From Gelidibacter maritimus (lineage in GTDB: Bacteria; Bacteroidota; Bacteroidia; Flavobacteriales; Flavobacteriaceae): a stretch of 64,000 nucleotides of DNA. The DNA is taken from the NCBI RefSeq assembly GCF_014062315.1, contig NZ_JACGLT010000014.1:50175-114174 (forward strand), written 5' to 3'. Every line of letters starts with the position of its first letter. Position 1 is the stretch's first letter. Below, one piece after another: positions 15,516 through 23,358 of the stretch. A program made the position numbers and the translations under genes. The notes under the pieces are model-generated. The model had not been told where the DNA came from. It searched no databases and was given only the letters and a program-made list of their open reading frames with translations.

Positions 15516-16474
15516 TATTTGCGTGGTTTAAATTTAGAATTATTAAATATCTCGTCTGCGTCCATCTGTAACATTTCCATAAACGGAACCTCATTGTTTT
15601 TCATAAAAGACCTTACTATTTGCCAACCCAAATACTGACCTATTCTACCTGGTGACTCGCTGTCCAATTCCAAATAAAATTTAGAAAATGGAGCATCAGC
15701 AATAAACCGACCCGCCAAACTATTATCTGTGCTGAATAAAAGTTCCCGTTCGATAAAATAGCGCCAGATTTCACTTTCATTTACGATGGCCCATTCCAAT
15801 TGCTCTTCAGAATATCCAATTTTTTCAGCATCTGATTTGAATGGAATCATCTGATCCTTAAAATACAATTGTTTTCCATAATAGATCATGTCATCCAATA
15901 GCGTTTTAGGTTTGGTTTGGTAAATATAACCTTCTGAATAGCTTGCTGCCAAATCGCTAACAATTTGTGATCGTTTCATATTTAAGCTTATAAAACGCTG
16001 AATGCCTTCATAAAAACGATGCTCAGAACCTAAATATGTATCCAACGAAATGAGTACAATTGTGTCGGTAACAATGGTTTTATTCCTGTAATCGACATCA
16101 GAAGTGACCGTAATCACGCGTGGAACCTTAAAGGTTTTGTCGTAGTATTTTAAATGTTGGAAAAGCGATTCGATATCGTGCTGAATATCATCAAAATTAG
16201 AATATGCTTTTTCAACTTCGCTGGACAATTCCTGCTGAAGGGAGTCATTAATCCGCTCAACCCAAACAGAGTCTGGAATACGTTCTGAAAACAAAAAAGG
16301 GTAAGTGTGTTTTAATTCAGGTAGGTCTTCAGTTTCGGCATTGGCAAAATCCAGATCAAATCGCTCAACATTTAGGTCAATATCGATTTTAGAAATTTCA
16401 CTTTCTATCTGATTACTTTCTTTACAAGCGTTAAAAACAAACAGTAGGACGAATAGAAAACCAATTTTCTTCAT
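15515..16474 (-). CDS. gldB: Gliding motility lipoprotein GldB
   Basis: GldB is a lipoprotein essential for gliding motility in F. johnsoniae. This 319-residue protein has a lipoprotein signal peptide MKKIGFLFVLLFVFNAC with Cys17 as the lipidation site. The body includes YEGIQRFISLNMKRSQIVSDLAASYSEGYI and DMIYYGKQLYFKDQMIP, typical of the family. It is divergent from nadE, and a good Bacteroidota promoter box lies in the 94-bp gap. gldC follows with a one-base overlap. Confidence 0.94.
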   Translation of the reverse strand: MKKIGFLFVLLFVFNACKESNQIESEISKIDIDLNVERFDLDFANAETEDLPELKHTYPFLFSERIPDSVWVERINDSLQQELSSEVEKAYSNFDDIQHDIESLFQHLKYYDKTFKVPRVITVTSDVDYRNKTIVTDTIVLISLDTYLGSEHRFYEGIQRFISLNMKRSQIVSDLAASYSEGYIYQTKPKTLLDDMIYYGKQLYFKDQMIPFKSDAEKIGYSEEQLEWAIVNESEIWRYFIERELLFSTDNSLAGRFIADAPFSKFYLELDSESPGRIGQYLGWQIVRSFMKNNEVPFMEMLQMDADEIFNNSKFKPRK

Positions 16475-16532
16475 AGATGTTTTAAACCTCTTTAATTTTT
16501 ATTACTTAGGCGATTCCTTTATTTTTGTGATA

Positions 16533-16540
16533 CAAAGGTA
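16533..16540 (-). promoter_or_regulatory. Bacteroidota-type -7 box for gldBC
   Basis: On the minus strand 16540-16533 reads TACCTTTG, an exact TAnnTTTG match. A TTTTTTGG tract at 16569-16562 offers a -33 TTG about 22 bases upstream, at the long end of normal spacing. Confidence 0.5.
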
Positions 16541-16568
16541 GTATTCTTTGTGTTAAATCTTCCAAAAA

Positions 16569-17357
16569 ATGCAAACAGAAAAAGTTATTGACCACATTGT
16601 AAACTGGCTAAAAGATTACGCCAATACTGCGAAAGTAAATGGTTTTGTTATCGGGATTTCTGGCGGCATTGATTCGGCAGTCACCTCAATTTTATGCGCT
16701 AAGACTGGATTGGAGGTTTTATGTCTTGAAATGCCCATACACCAACCTAAGAGCCATGTATCGCGTGGCCAAGAACATATAAAACAGTTAAAAGAAACTT
16801 TCGGAAATGTAAAGGACACTTTGGTAGACCTCACTCCTGTTTTTGAACAATTCAAGACCGAAGTAACTGCTACTAAAGACCAGGCTATAGTTGACATGGC
16901 ACTTGCCAACACTCGGGCACGATTGCGAATGACCACCCTGTATTATTATGCGGGATTACACTCCTTATTGGTTGCTGGTACTGGCAATAAAATAGAAGAT
17001 TTCGGGGTTGGTTTTTTTACAAAATATGGTGATGGTGGCGTAGATTTGAGTCCGATTGCCGATCTGACAAAATCAGAAATCTATGACCTTGCCGAAGTGC
17101 TGGGGGTTTCGGAAGCTATAATCAAAGCAGCACCGAGCGATGGCTTATTTGGCGACGACCGCAGTGACGAGGACCAAATTGGTGCCTCCTATCCGGAGTT
17201 GGAGTGGGCAATGACCATGAGCGAAAACGGGAAAACAGTTCATGATTTTGAGGGTAGAAAAGCAGAAGTCTTCAAACTATTTTCAAAATTAAACCGAAAT
17301 AACCAACACAAGATGGTCCCGATTCCGATATGTAAAATACCTAAAACCTTAAAATAA
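16569..17357 (+). CDS. nadE: NH3-dependent NAD+ synthetase
   Basis: NadE makes NAD from deamido-NAD, ATP and ammonia. The 262-residue length without a glutaminase domain indicates the ammonia-dependent form. The ATP pyrophosphatase P-loop SGGIDS is at 31-36, and GTGNKIEDFGVGFFTKYGDGGVDLSPIADLTKSEIY (about 138-172) is the conserved NAD-binding and catalytic segment. It is transcribed away from gldB, an order I recall from other flavobacteria. The start at 16569 gives MQTEKVIDHIV. Confidence 0.94.
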   Translation: MQTEKVIDHIVNWLKDYANTAKVNGFVIGISGGIDSAVTSILCAKTGLEVLCLEMPIHQPKSHVSRGQEHIKQLKETFGNVKDTLVDLTPVFEQFKTEVTATKDQAIVDMALANTRARLRMTTLYYYAGLHSLLVAGTGNKIEDFGVGFFTKYGDGGVDLSPIADLTKSEIYDLAEVLGVSEAIIKAAPSDGLFGDDRSDEDQIGASYPELEWAMTMSENGKTVHDFEGRKAEVFKLFSKLNRNNQHKMVPIPICKIPKTLK

Positions 17358-17509
17358 TCGGACTGTTTTATTATTAAAATCACGGAATGTTATCGAAATC
17401 AATGGAATATCATGATTTTTTTCATACATTTACGTAGCGAATCTCCACAAGCGTAAACTTATCCTCTTAAGTATATAGGCTAACTTAATTAACTAATAAA
17501 CTGTAAATT

Positions 17510-18139
17510 ATGATTAAGGTATTGGTTGTGGACTATCATCCCATTGTAAGAACAGGTTTGACGCTGTTTTTTGAATCAGATCCAGACATTGAAGTGGTTG
17601 GAACTGTTGGAACAGGCGTTGAAATCTTCGAATATATACGACGTCATCCCGTAGACGTGGTCATTTCTGAGATTGATCTTCCAGAACTAAATGGCATCAC
17701 GGCATTGAGGGCTATAAAAAAAGAACATGAAAAGGTAAAAGTTATCATGTTCAGTTTTCACCCCGAAGAAATCTATGCCATTAGCAGCATTAAAGCTGGT
17801 GCTTCCGCCTATCTTTCCAAAACAGTAGAAACCGAAATCATAAGGGATGCCATCATCAAAGTGCATAATGGCGATATTTATTTGAGCGCCAAAATGGAGA
17901 AGCATTTGCATTATGATGACACCCGTAACTCCAAAAGTAAACTTTATAAACGTTTGTCTACACGAGAAGTTGAAGTTTTGAAATTATTATCAATTGGTAA
18001 AAAGAACAAAGAAATTGCGTTGGAACTCGATATCAACGAAAAAACAGTCAGCACTTACAAAGCCAGACTTTTCAAGAAATTGAATGTTACAAACCTCGTC
18101 GATTTAATCCATCAGGCGCAACATATCGGTACGATTTAA
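17510..18139 (+). CDS. Atypical NarL/FixJ-type response regulator with Glu at the phosphorylation site
   Basis: This 209-residue protein has an N-terminal receiver-like domain (1 to about 120) and a C-terminal LuxR-type helix-turn-helix (about 145-205; STREVEVLKLLSIGKKNKEIALELDINEKTVSTY). In the receiver, the usual acceptor Asp is Glu54 (VVISEIDLPELNG) and the second acidic residue of the DD pair is Tyr9 (VLVVDYHPIV). Lys104 and Ser82 remain. The domain is therefore unlikely to be phosphorylated normally and may be held in an active-like state. No histidine kinase is nearby. It converges on dnaG with a 2-bp gap. Confidence 0.9.
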   Translation: MIKVLVVDYHPIVRTGLTLFFESDPDIEVVGTVGTGVEIFEYIRRHPVDVVISEIDLPELNGITALRAIKKEHEKVKVIMFSFHPEEIYAISSIKAGASAYLSKTVETEIIRDAIIKVHNGDIYLSAKMEKHLHYDDTRNSKSKLYKRLSTREVEVLKLLSIGKKNKEIALELDINEKTVSTYKARLFKKLNVTNLVDLIHQAQHIGTI

Positions 18140-18141
18140 AT

Positions 18142-20103
18142 TTACGCACCAACCACTTTCCCTAATTTTTTAGACAAGAGTGTTTTCAACCTTAAGTAAT
18201 CACGAACATCTTCCATAATGCCCATAGCATTATTTTGTGGTTGAGAGATTGCCATCTTATATTCCATCACCTTTTGATCTATTAAAAAGCATCTTAAACT
18301 TAGTATTGTTTGGGTTACCAGCTGTGCGATGGATTGATCTTTCTCCTTTGGAATAATATGGTTCCGCTCCCAATCATGAAGGCTATAACGCTCATCATTC
18401 ATCAAGATGGTGGTCACCTCATTGGCCATTTGTTGATCAAGTTTGTTGATAAAATCCTTTAATTGAAATTCTTTGGATTGGTGCAACGCCTCAATAATGA
18501 CATAATATAGATTTTGGAACTGCTCATCAGAAAACTGCATTTCATCTTCCTGTAAGTCCAAGTAAATTTTTTCAAATACTTTTGCCTGATGGATAATTGG
18601 CTCCAATTTTAAATCGCCGGCATCATCCTCCTTCATGACCAAGTCTTCAAACTCTTCGGTTTCACTTCCGTAAAGCAACAGGATTTCAATGATTTTTTGC
18701 TCCAATATGTATTGGTGGTTTACTTTTTTTGCGGGTTGCTCTGAACGCAGCACCTCAAAAGCTTTTTGTTCAGTCTTATGTTGCCTGTTGGCTTCTTGAG
18801 TTTCCTTTTTACCAATTTGAGCCAAGGTGCTAAACAAAACCGTCTCACTGATATCCATAATATTGGCACATTCCTTTACATAAATCTCACGCTTAATTGG
18901 ATCAGGAATTTTGGAAATACTATTGACAATTTCCCGAATGGTATCTGCCTTTTTAATAGGATCTTTTTTAGCATCTTCAACCAATAAAGATGCTTTAAAC
19001 TGTATAAAATCTTTTGAATGGTCTACAAGATAAGATGCCAGTTCTTCAGGCGTATTCTGTTTTGCAAAACTATCAGGATCGGCGCCATTTGGAAAAGTGC
19101 AGACCTTGACGTTCATGCCTTGCTCCAAAATCAAATCAATTCCTCTAACTGCGGCACGAACTCCTGCAGCATCACCATCAAATAGCACCGTTATATTTTT
19201 GGTCAAACGGTTGATGAGACGAATCTGCTCTGGGGTTAAAGCCGTACCGGACGAGGATACAACATTTTTTATTCCCGATTGGTAAAATTGAATGACATCT
19301 GTGTATCCTTCTACCAAATAACAATTATCTTCTTTGGCAATGGCTTGTTTGGCATGGAATAAACCATATAAGATTTTACTTTTATGGTAGACTTCGCTTT
19401 CGGGGGAGTTAAGATATTTGGCTGTTTTTTTATCGGCACCCAAAATCCGACCCCCAAAACCTAAGACCCTTCCACTCATACTATGAATGGGGAACATGAC
19501 CCGACCTTTAAACCGATCAAAGCGCTTATCATCTTTGACAATGGTCAATCCCGTCTTTTCTAAAAACTCCAGTTGATAGCCTTTTTTTAAAGCTTCATCA
19601 GTAAATGCTTGCCATTGATCCAGTGAATAGCCCAAACCAAAGGTTTTGATCGTCTCCGTCGTAAATCCGCGTTCTTTGAAATAACTCAATCCGATGGCCT
19701 TGCCTTGATCTGTTTTATGTAATGTGTTTTGAAAATAAGTACTTGCGAACTCATTGACCAAATAGAGGCTTTCCCTTTCATTGGCTACTTCCTTTTGCTC
19801 ATTGGTCTGCTCGGTTCGCTCAATCTCAATATTGTATTTTCTGGCAAGGTACTTAAGAGCTTCAGGATAGGTGAAGTGTTCGTGTTCCATAAGAAAAGTC
19901 ACGGCATTTCCTCCTTTACCACTACTAAAATCCTTCCAAATTTGCTTTACGGGGCTCACCATAAAACTTGGTGAGCGTTCATCGCTAAACGGACTCAGCC
20001 CCTTAAAATTACTTCCTGATTTTTTGAGGTTGACGAAATCGCCAATGACCTCCTCAACCCGGGCGGTTTCAAATATTTGGTCTATGGTGGATTTTGAAAT
20101 CAA
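18142..20103 (-). CDS. dnaG: DNA primase DnaG lacking zinc ligands
   Basis: DnaG makes RNA primers for replication. I favour a TTG start at 20103 (ISKSTIDQIFETARVEEVIGDF), which matches the N-terminus of relatives; an in-frame ATG at 20151 would add 16 hydrophobic residues. Length is then 653. The N-terminal region aligns with the zinc-binding domain, but the ligands are replaced: Ser37, Ser40, Asp58 and Ser61 where Cys, His, Cys and Cys are usual. The Toprim core is intact (VEGYTDVIQF and FDGDAAG). The C-terminal helicase-binding region is present. The gene abuts the response regulator tail to tail. Confidence 0.93.
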   Translation of the reverse strand: MISKSTIDQIFETARVEEVIGDFVNLKKSGSNFKGLSPFSDERSPSFMVSPVKQIWKDFSSGKGGNAVTFLMEHEHFTYPEALKYLARKYNIEIERTEQTNEQKEVANERESLYLVNEFASTYFQNTLHKTDQGKAIGLSYFKERGFTTETIKTFGLGYSLDQWQAFTDEALKKGYQLEFLEKTGLTIVKDDKRFDRFKGRVMFPIHSMSGRVLGFGGRILGADKKTAKYLNSPESEVYHKSKILYGLFHAKQAIAKEDNCYLVEGYTDVIQFYQSGIKNVVSSSGTALTPEQIRLINRLTKNITVLFDGDAAGVRAAVRGIDLILEQGMNVKVCTFPNGADPDSFAKQNTPEELASYLVDHSKDFIQFKASLLVEDAKKDPIKKADTIREIVNSISKIPDPIKREIYVKECANIMDISETVLFSTLAQIGKKETQEANRQHKTEQKAFEVLRSEQPAKKVNHQYILEQKIIEILLLYGSETEEFEDLVMKEDDAGDLKLEPIIHQAKVFEKIYLDLQEDEMQFSDEQFQNLYYVIIEALHQSKEFQLKDFINKLDQQMANEVTTILMNDERYSLHDWERNHIIPKEKDQSIAQLVTQTILSLRCFLIDQKVMEYKMAISQPQNNAMGIMEDVRDYLRLKTLLSKKLGKVVGA

Positions 20104-20311
20104 AGTTGTAGCTATAATTTTTTGTAAAAATAGCACAAAGAACCCAAACAATTAAGGAATGTACGATTTGAGTTTTTTTTGAAAAATCATAACAACCAAT
20201 TCCCGTCTTGGAAAATTGAGATCTTCATCAATAGGTACTCGAAACAATTTTAACTTGAACCACCCTTTTTAATAAAACGACTTCAAGTAAAAACTTGTAA
20301 AAACCATATTT

Positions 20312-20329
20312 GGTACATGTATTTGTACA
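20312..20329. promoter_or_regulatory. YefM-type operator (two TGTACA-like hexamers)
   Basis: GGTACA (20312-20317) and TGTACA (20324-20329) have centres 12 bp apart, and the second lies in the 10-bp palindrome TTTGTACAAA. The E. coli yefM-yoeB operator uses TGTACA hexamers with the same 12-bp centre spacing (from memory). It is 18 bp before the yefM start codon. Confidence 0.65.
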
Positions 20330-20347
20330 AAATTAAATACACTATTT

Positions 20348-20602
20348 ATGTTAGTCACGACGGTTTCAGAATTCAGAAAAAACATTAAGACCTACTTGAA
20401 CAGAGTGGTTAAAAACTTTGAAACGCTAATCATCAATCGCGGCAAAGACTCAGGAATTGTAGTGATGTCATTAGAAGAGTACAATTCATTAATGGCAACC
20501 AATCACGAATTGTCTTCTCGTAAAAACGAATTTAGATTGGATTCAGCCATTGAAAAGTTGAAAAATGGAAAATCTTTCGAGAAAGAACTAATTGAAAACT
20601 AA
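20348..20602 (+). CDS. yefM: YefM/Phd-family antitoxin
   Basis: An 84-residue protein starting MLVTTVSEFRKNIKTYLNRVVKNFETLIINRGKDSGIVVMSLEEYNSL, which is the Phd/YefM DNA-binding fold. The C-terminal part (from about 60), with SAIEKLKNGKSFEKEL, would bind a YoeB toxin. The toxin gene just downstream is broken, so this antitoxin appears to be an orphan that may still repress its own promoter or counter YoeB toxins encoded elsewhere. The reading frame itself is intact. Confidence 0.88.
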   Translation: MLVTTVSEFRKNIKTYLNRVVKNFETLIINRGKDSGIVVMSLEEYNSLMATNHELSSRKNEFRLDSAIEKLKNGKSFEKELIEN

Positions 20603-20603
20603 C

Positions 20604-20681
20604 ATGAAATATATCTTTGTTGATGAATCCTGGGAAGATTATTTGTATTGACAAAAAACAGATAAAAAGAAAGTAAAAAAG
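20604..20681 (+). pseudogene. yoeB: Truncated yoeB toxin remnant with premature stop
   Basis: One base after the yefM stop, the frame reads MKYIFVDESWEDYLY and then TGA (20649-20651) where YoeB proteins have Trp (TGG). Beyond the stop the frame continues QKTDKKKVKK, still YoeB-like, to about 20681. After that the sequence becomes a terminator hairpin for the opposite-strand operon and resemblance is lost. A normal YoeB is about 84 residues, so roughly two thirds are missing and the first third carries a nonsense mutation. The catalytic C-terminal residues are gone. Confidence 0.85.
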
Positions 20682-20709
20682 GCGCTGAATTGCTTCAACA
20701 CCCTTTTTT
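20675..20709 (-). terminator. Terminator of the sigma/anti-sigma/outer-membrane operon
   Basis: On the minus strand a stem-loop (GGTGTTGAA, loop GCAA, TTCAGCGCC, with two mismatched positions) is followed by TTTTTT. It lies 22 bp after the stop of the outer-membrane gene and replaces the missing 3' part of yoeB. Confidence 0.6.
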
Positions 20710-20730
20710 CAACTAACTCAATTAATTGTG

Positions 20731-21795
20731 TTAATCCAAAGCCCAGCGCAAACCTAAAGATATATTTTGCTGGGCAACATCTTGATCTTTGAACAAATCG
20801 TTGAGATTGTATTTTGCATAGACACTAAAATCGCCCACCCCAATATAACCACTCACACCATAAACAAAATTAGTGGTATTGTAATCTAATTTAAATTTAT
20901 CCTTTTGGTTCTTGCCATCTTCTTTATACTTCAATTTCTGTTTGGTACTCAAATTGATGCCTGCAAATCCGCCCAGGCCTATTTTGAATTGTTTGTGAGT
21001 TTGATATCTAATACGATCATTAAAACCCAATTGCTTTGATGGACCAAATTCAAAATGTACAGGAACCACTAAACTGGTAGTCCTAAATTTAGCTTTTTTC
21101 AAATTTAAAGGAAAGGGTTCCAAGGTGGTCACGTCGTCGTTCGCCACAAAATATTGATTGTCTTTTATGGATAATTTGTTCCACTGCAACGAAAGTCCAT
21201 AATTGACTCTTACAAAATTCGAGTTTTTTAGAAGTCTGGTTTTCCATAGCCAACCCAATTCCACAAACCCGGAGCCTCCTATTTCGTAAGGTGAATCGTC
21301 TAAGCTTTGCCCATCGATAATAGTGTTGTTAAAACCGATAGCGAATAACAATTGGTTTGACGTACGAATATCATATTTTACGGGTTTGCTTTCTCCTTTA
21401 ATCACGACTCTTTTTTTATTTCCAATGGTGAGACTAAAAGCGTCGAATACATCCGGATTGGATGGATAAGTCTCAGGGTTTCGCTTAATAAGTGCCAACT
21501 GACTTTCAATAATGGCTATCCGATTTTCAATATTCAACGCGCGTTTTTTGGCCATTTCCCTTTTTAGGCTATCAGCCTTTTCTTGGGAAATTTCACCATT
21601 TTCCAGGCGCTCGTTAATGGTTTCAACCTCAGCTTTCAACAACATTTTTTCATCTTTAACGATGGCGTCCTTTAACTGCTCGAGGCGTGTAATTTCTTGA
21701 CTGTGGTCTGTTTTCTGTAGCGTGTCTTGTGCTTGGGCATTACCCATAAGTAGGCACAAGACTGCCAGCACAACAAATTTTGCAATTGTGTTCAT
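20731..21795 (-). CDS. Outer-membrane beta-barrel protein with N-terminal coiled coil
   Basis: A 354-residue protein with a signal peptide (MNTIAKFVVLAVLCLLMGNAQA, cleaved after about residue 22). Residues about 28-105 are rich in Glu and Lys with heptad-like leucines, a likely coiled coil. The remainder shows alternating strands with aromatic girdles (GSGFVELGWLWKTRLL, FVRVNYGLSLQW) and ends in LGLRWALD, as in porin-like barrels. I do not recognise a specific family. It is the last gene after an ECF sigma factor and a membrane anti-sigma-like gene, so it may be a target or partner of that system. Confidence 0.7.
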   Translation of the reverse strand: MNTIAKFVVLAVLCLLMGNAQAQDTLQKTDHSQEITRLEQLKDAIVKDEKMLLKAEVETINERLENGEISQEKADSLKREMAKKRALNIENRIAIIESQLALIKRNPETYPSNPDVFDAFSLTIGNKKRVVIKGESKPVKYDIRTSNQLLFAIGFNNTIIDGQSLDDSPYEIGGSGFVELGWLWKTRLLKNSNFVRVNYGLSLQWNKLSIKDNQYFVANDDVTTLEPFPLNLKKAKFRTTSLVVPVHFEFGPSKQLGFNDRIRYQTHKQFKIGLGGFAGINLSTKQKLKYKEDGKNQKDKFKLDYNTTNFVYGVSGYIGVGDFSVYAKYNLNDLFKDQDVAQQNISLGLRWALD

Positions 21796-21836
21796 AATGT
21801 TCGATTTTTAACTGATGAATTTACTTTGACGCTTGG

Positions 21837-21858
21837 AATTCCTATTTGCACAGGAATT
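21837..21858. repeat. Degenerate REP-like palindrome after the anti-sigma gene
   Basis: AATTCCT (21837-21843) and AGGAATT (21852-21858) flank eight unpaired bases. It ends 3 bp from the stop codon of the anti-sigma-like gene, the same position relative to a gene as the better copies. Confidence 0.55.
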
Positions 21859-21861
21859 GGG

Positions 21862-22617
21862 TTAATTTTTCCGTTCTGCTACGGCAGTCTTTATGGTTTC
21901 ATAGCTACTTTTTAATGCCTCAAATATTTTCTTTCTAAAAGATTGCTGTAAATCATATTCGACGTCCTGTAGCAACGCATTTGCATCGACCGTTAATGTA
22001 CCTTCCTGTGTCATAGTTTGAAACTTAATTTCCTTCTGTGCCTGATCTAATAAGGCATCAATATCAGCATCGGTTACGGTTTGACCCTTATTTTTCAAAT
22101 CTTGAATTTGGGCAAGAATCTCAGAGATTTTCTTATCTTCTAAAATTTCCTTTTGACGATTTGCATCTAATGGTTCAATTGTTTCTTTCTCGGTATTCGC
22201 TACAGAACTGTTCTTTTCTACTGGTGGCATCAAATCATTTTGTGTTTTAAGAAGCTTTTTTTTAGAAGGTTTTTTTTCAACCGGTTTTCGTCTTTCATCC
22301 TCCTGGTGAGTTGCTGCTACTTGTTCCACCACTGGCTGATTCTCCATCGGCATGGATTGTTCTTCAACTTGCTCTTGGGTATCCACTATAATCGGATTTT
22401 GAATCTCAGCACTCTTACCATCAAAAAGTACGTTTACCGTGAATAATATGGCTACAATACTTGCTGCAATACCCACCCACCAATACGGCGTTTTACTCCT
22501 TTTTTTGTTGACGGTATCTAATTTGCCAGCTAAAGTATCCCAAGATGCAGCAGATGGCTCGAGCGTTCTTTCCTCAAGTGTTTTCTTTATATTATCCTCC
22601 CATTTCATCTGTACCAT
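21862..22617 (-). CDS. Putative membrane anti-sigma factor
   Basis: This 251-residue protein has a cytoplasmic N-terminus (VQMKWEDNIKKTLEERTLEPSAASWDTLAGKLD), one membrane span at about residues 45-65 and a charged periplasmic part rich in Lys, Glu and Gln. It overlaps the 3' end of the sigma gene by 26 bp, and sigma/anti-sigma pairs are commonly arranged this way. I infer anti-sigma function from topology and position, not from a recognised zinc or FecR motif. A start three codons later (MKWEDNIKK) is equally plausible. Confidence 0.65.
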   Translation of the reverse strand: MVQMKWEDNIKKTLEERTLEPSAASWDTLAGKLDTVNKKRSKTPYWWVGIAASIVAILFTVNVLFDGKSAEIQNPIIVDTQEQVEEQSMPMENQPVVEQVAATHQEDERRKPVEKKPSKKKLLKTQNDLMPPVEKNSSVANTEKETIEPLDANRQKEILEDKKISEILAQIQDLKNKGQTVTDADIDALLDQAQKEIKFQTMTQEGTLTVDANALLQDVEYDLQQSFRKKIFEALKSSYETIKTAVAERKN

Positions 22618-23167
22618 TTTTTACTATATTGGACGTTTTGATTTTGCGTTGTAAAAGCTGTCTTGCCTTGAACAACTGCGATTTGGAAGTACCTTCACTG
22701 ATATTCAGTAATTTCGAAATTTCATGATGTTTATAGCCCTCAATCGCATACATCACAAAAACCATTTTGTAACCTTCCGGCAATTGGTCAATATACTGTT
22801 GGATCTCGTCCACCTCAATAGTGGTTTGTATATTGTTAACTTGCCCATGATTAACTGGCATAACATCCACTGAAAATTCCACCTTGTTTTCCTGTCTCAA
22901 AAATGAAATCGCCTCCCTTACCATAATCCGTCTAAGCCAGCCCTCAAAACTGCCTTCGTTCTTAAATGATTTTAAGTTGACAAACGCTTTAAAAAATCCG
23001 TTGAGCATAACCTCTTCCGCTTTTTGAATATCCTTTACGTAATATCTACAAACACTCAACATTTTAGGCGCATGGGCCTCATAAAGCAGATGTTGCGCCT
23101 CACGATTGTTCTTGGCCGCTTTTTTAATGAGTGCGATGTTGTTATTATGTAATTGAATGACTTTCAA
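22592..23167 (-). CDS. ECF-type RNA polymerase sigma factor
   Basis: A 191-residue sigma-70-like protein of the extracytoplasmic-function group. Region 2 is seen in NREAQHLLYEAHAPKMLSVCRYYVKDIQKAEEVMLNGFFKAFVNLKSF, ending in the GSFEGWLRRIMVREAI block. Region 4 contains YKMVFVMYAIEGYKHHEISKLLNISEGTSKSQLFKARQLLQ, the -35 recognition helix-turn-helix. It heads a three-gene operon with the anti-sigma-like and outer-membrane genes. The signal it responds to is unknown. Confidence 0.92.
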   Translation of the reverse strand: MKVIQLHNNNIALIKKAAKNNREAQHLLYEAHAPKMLSVCRYYVKDIQKAEEVMLNGFFKAFVNLKSFKNEGSFEGWLRRIMVREAISFLRQENKVEFSVDVMPVNHGQVNNIQTTIEVDEIQQYIDQLPEGYKMVFVMYAIEGYKHHEISKLLNISEGTSKSQLFKARQLLQRKIKTSNIVKNGTDEMGG

Positions 23168-23358
23168 AAATTGGTTCGATTAGGTCTTCTATTTATAAAG
23201 ACGTAGAAAACAGGGAAAAGGTTGCCTGAGGGATTAAATATGAATCAATAAATTTAAATACAAATACCAATTATTTGATAATAAGTAAATTAACTCAAAA
23301 AAAAAAAATAAAGCTTTTCCAACTTTCATCTTTCCGCTTCAGGCTTCAAAATCAAAAC

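Noticed and set aside
3779..21858. CRISPR array made from the repeated palindromes
   Set aside because: Copies are kilobases apart, differ in loop and flanks, and sit at gene ends; there is no regular spacing and no cas gene.
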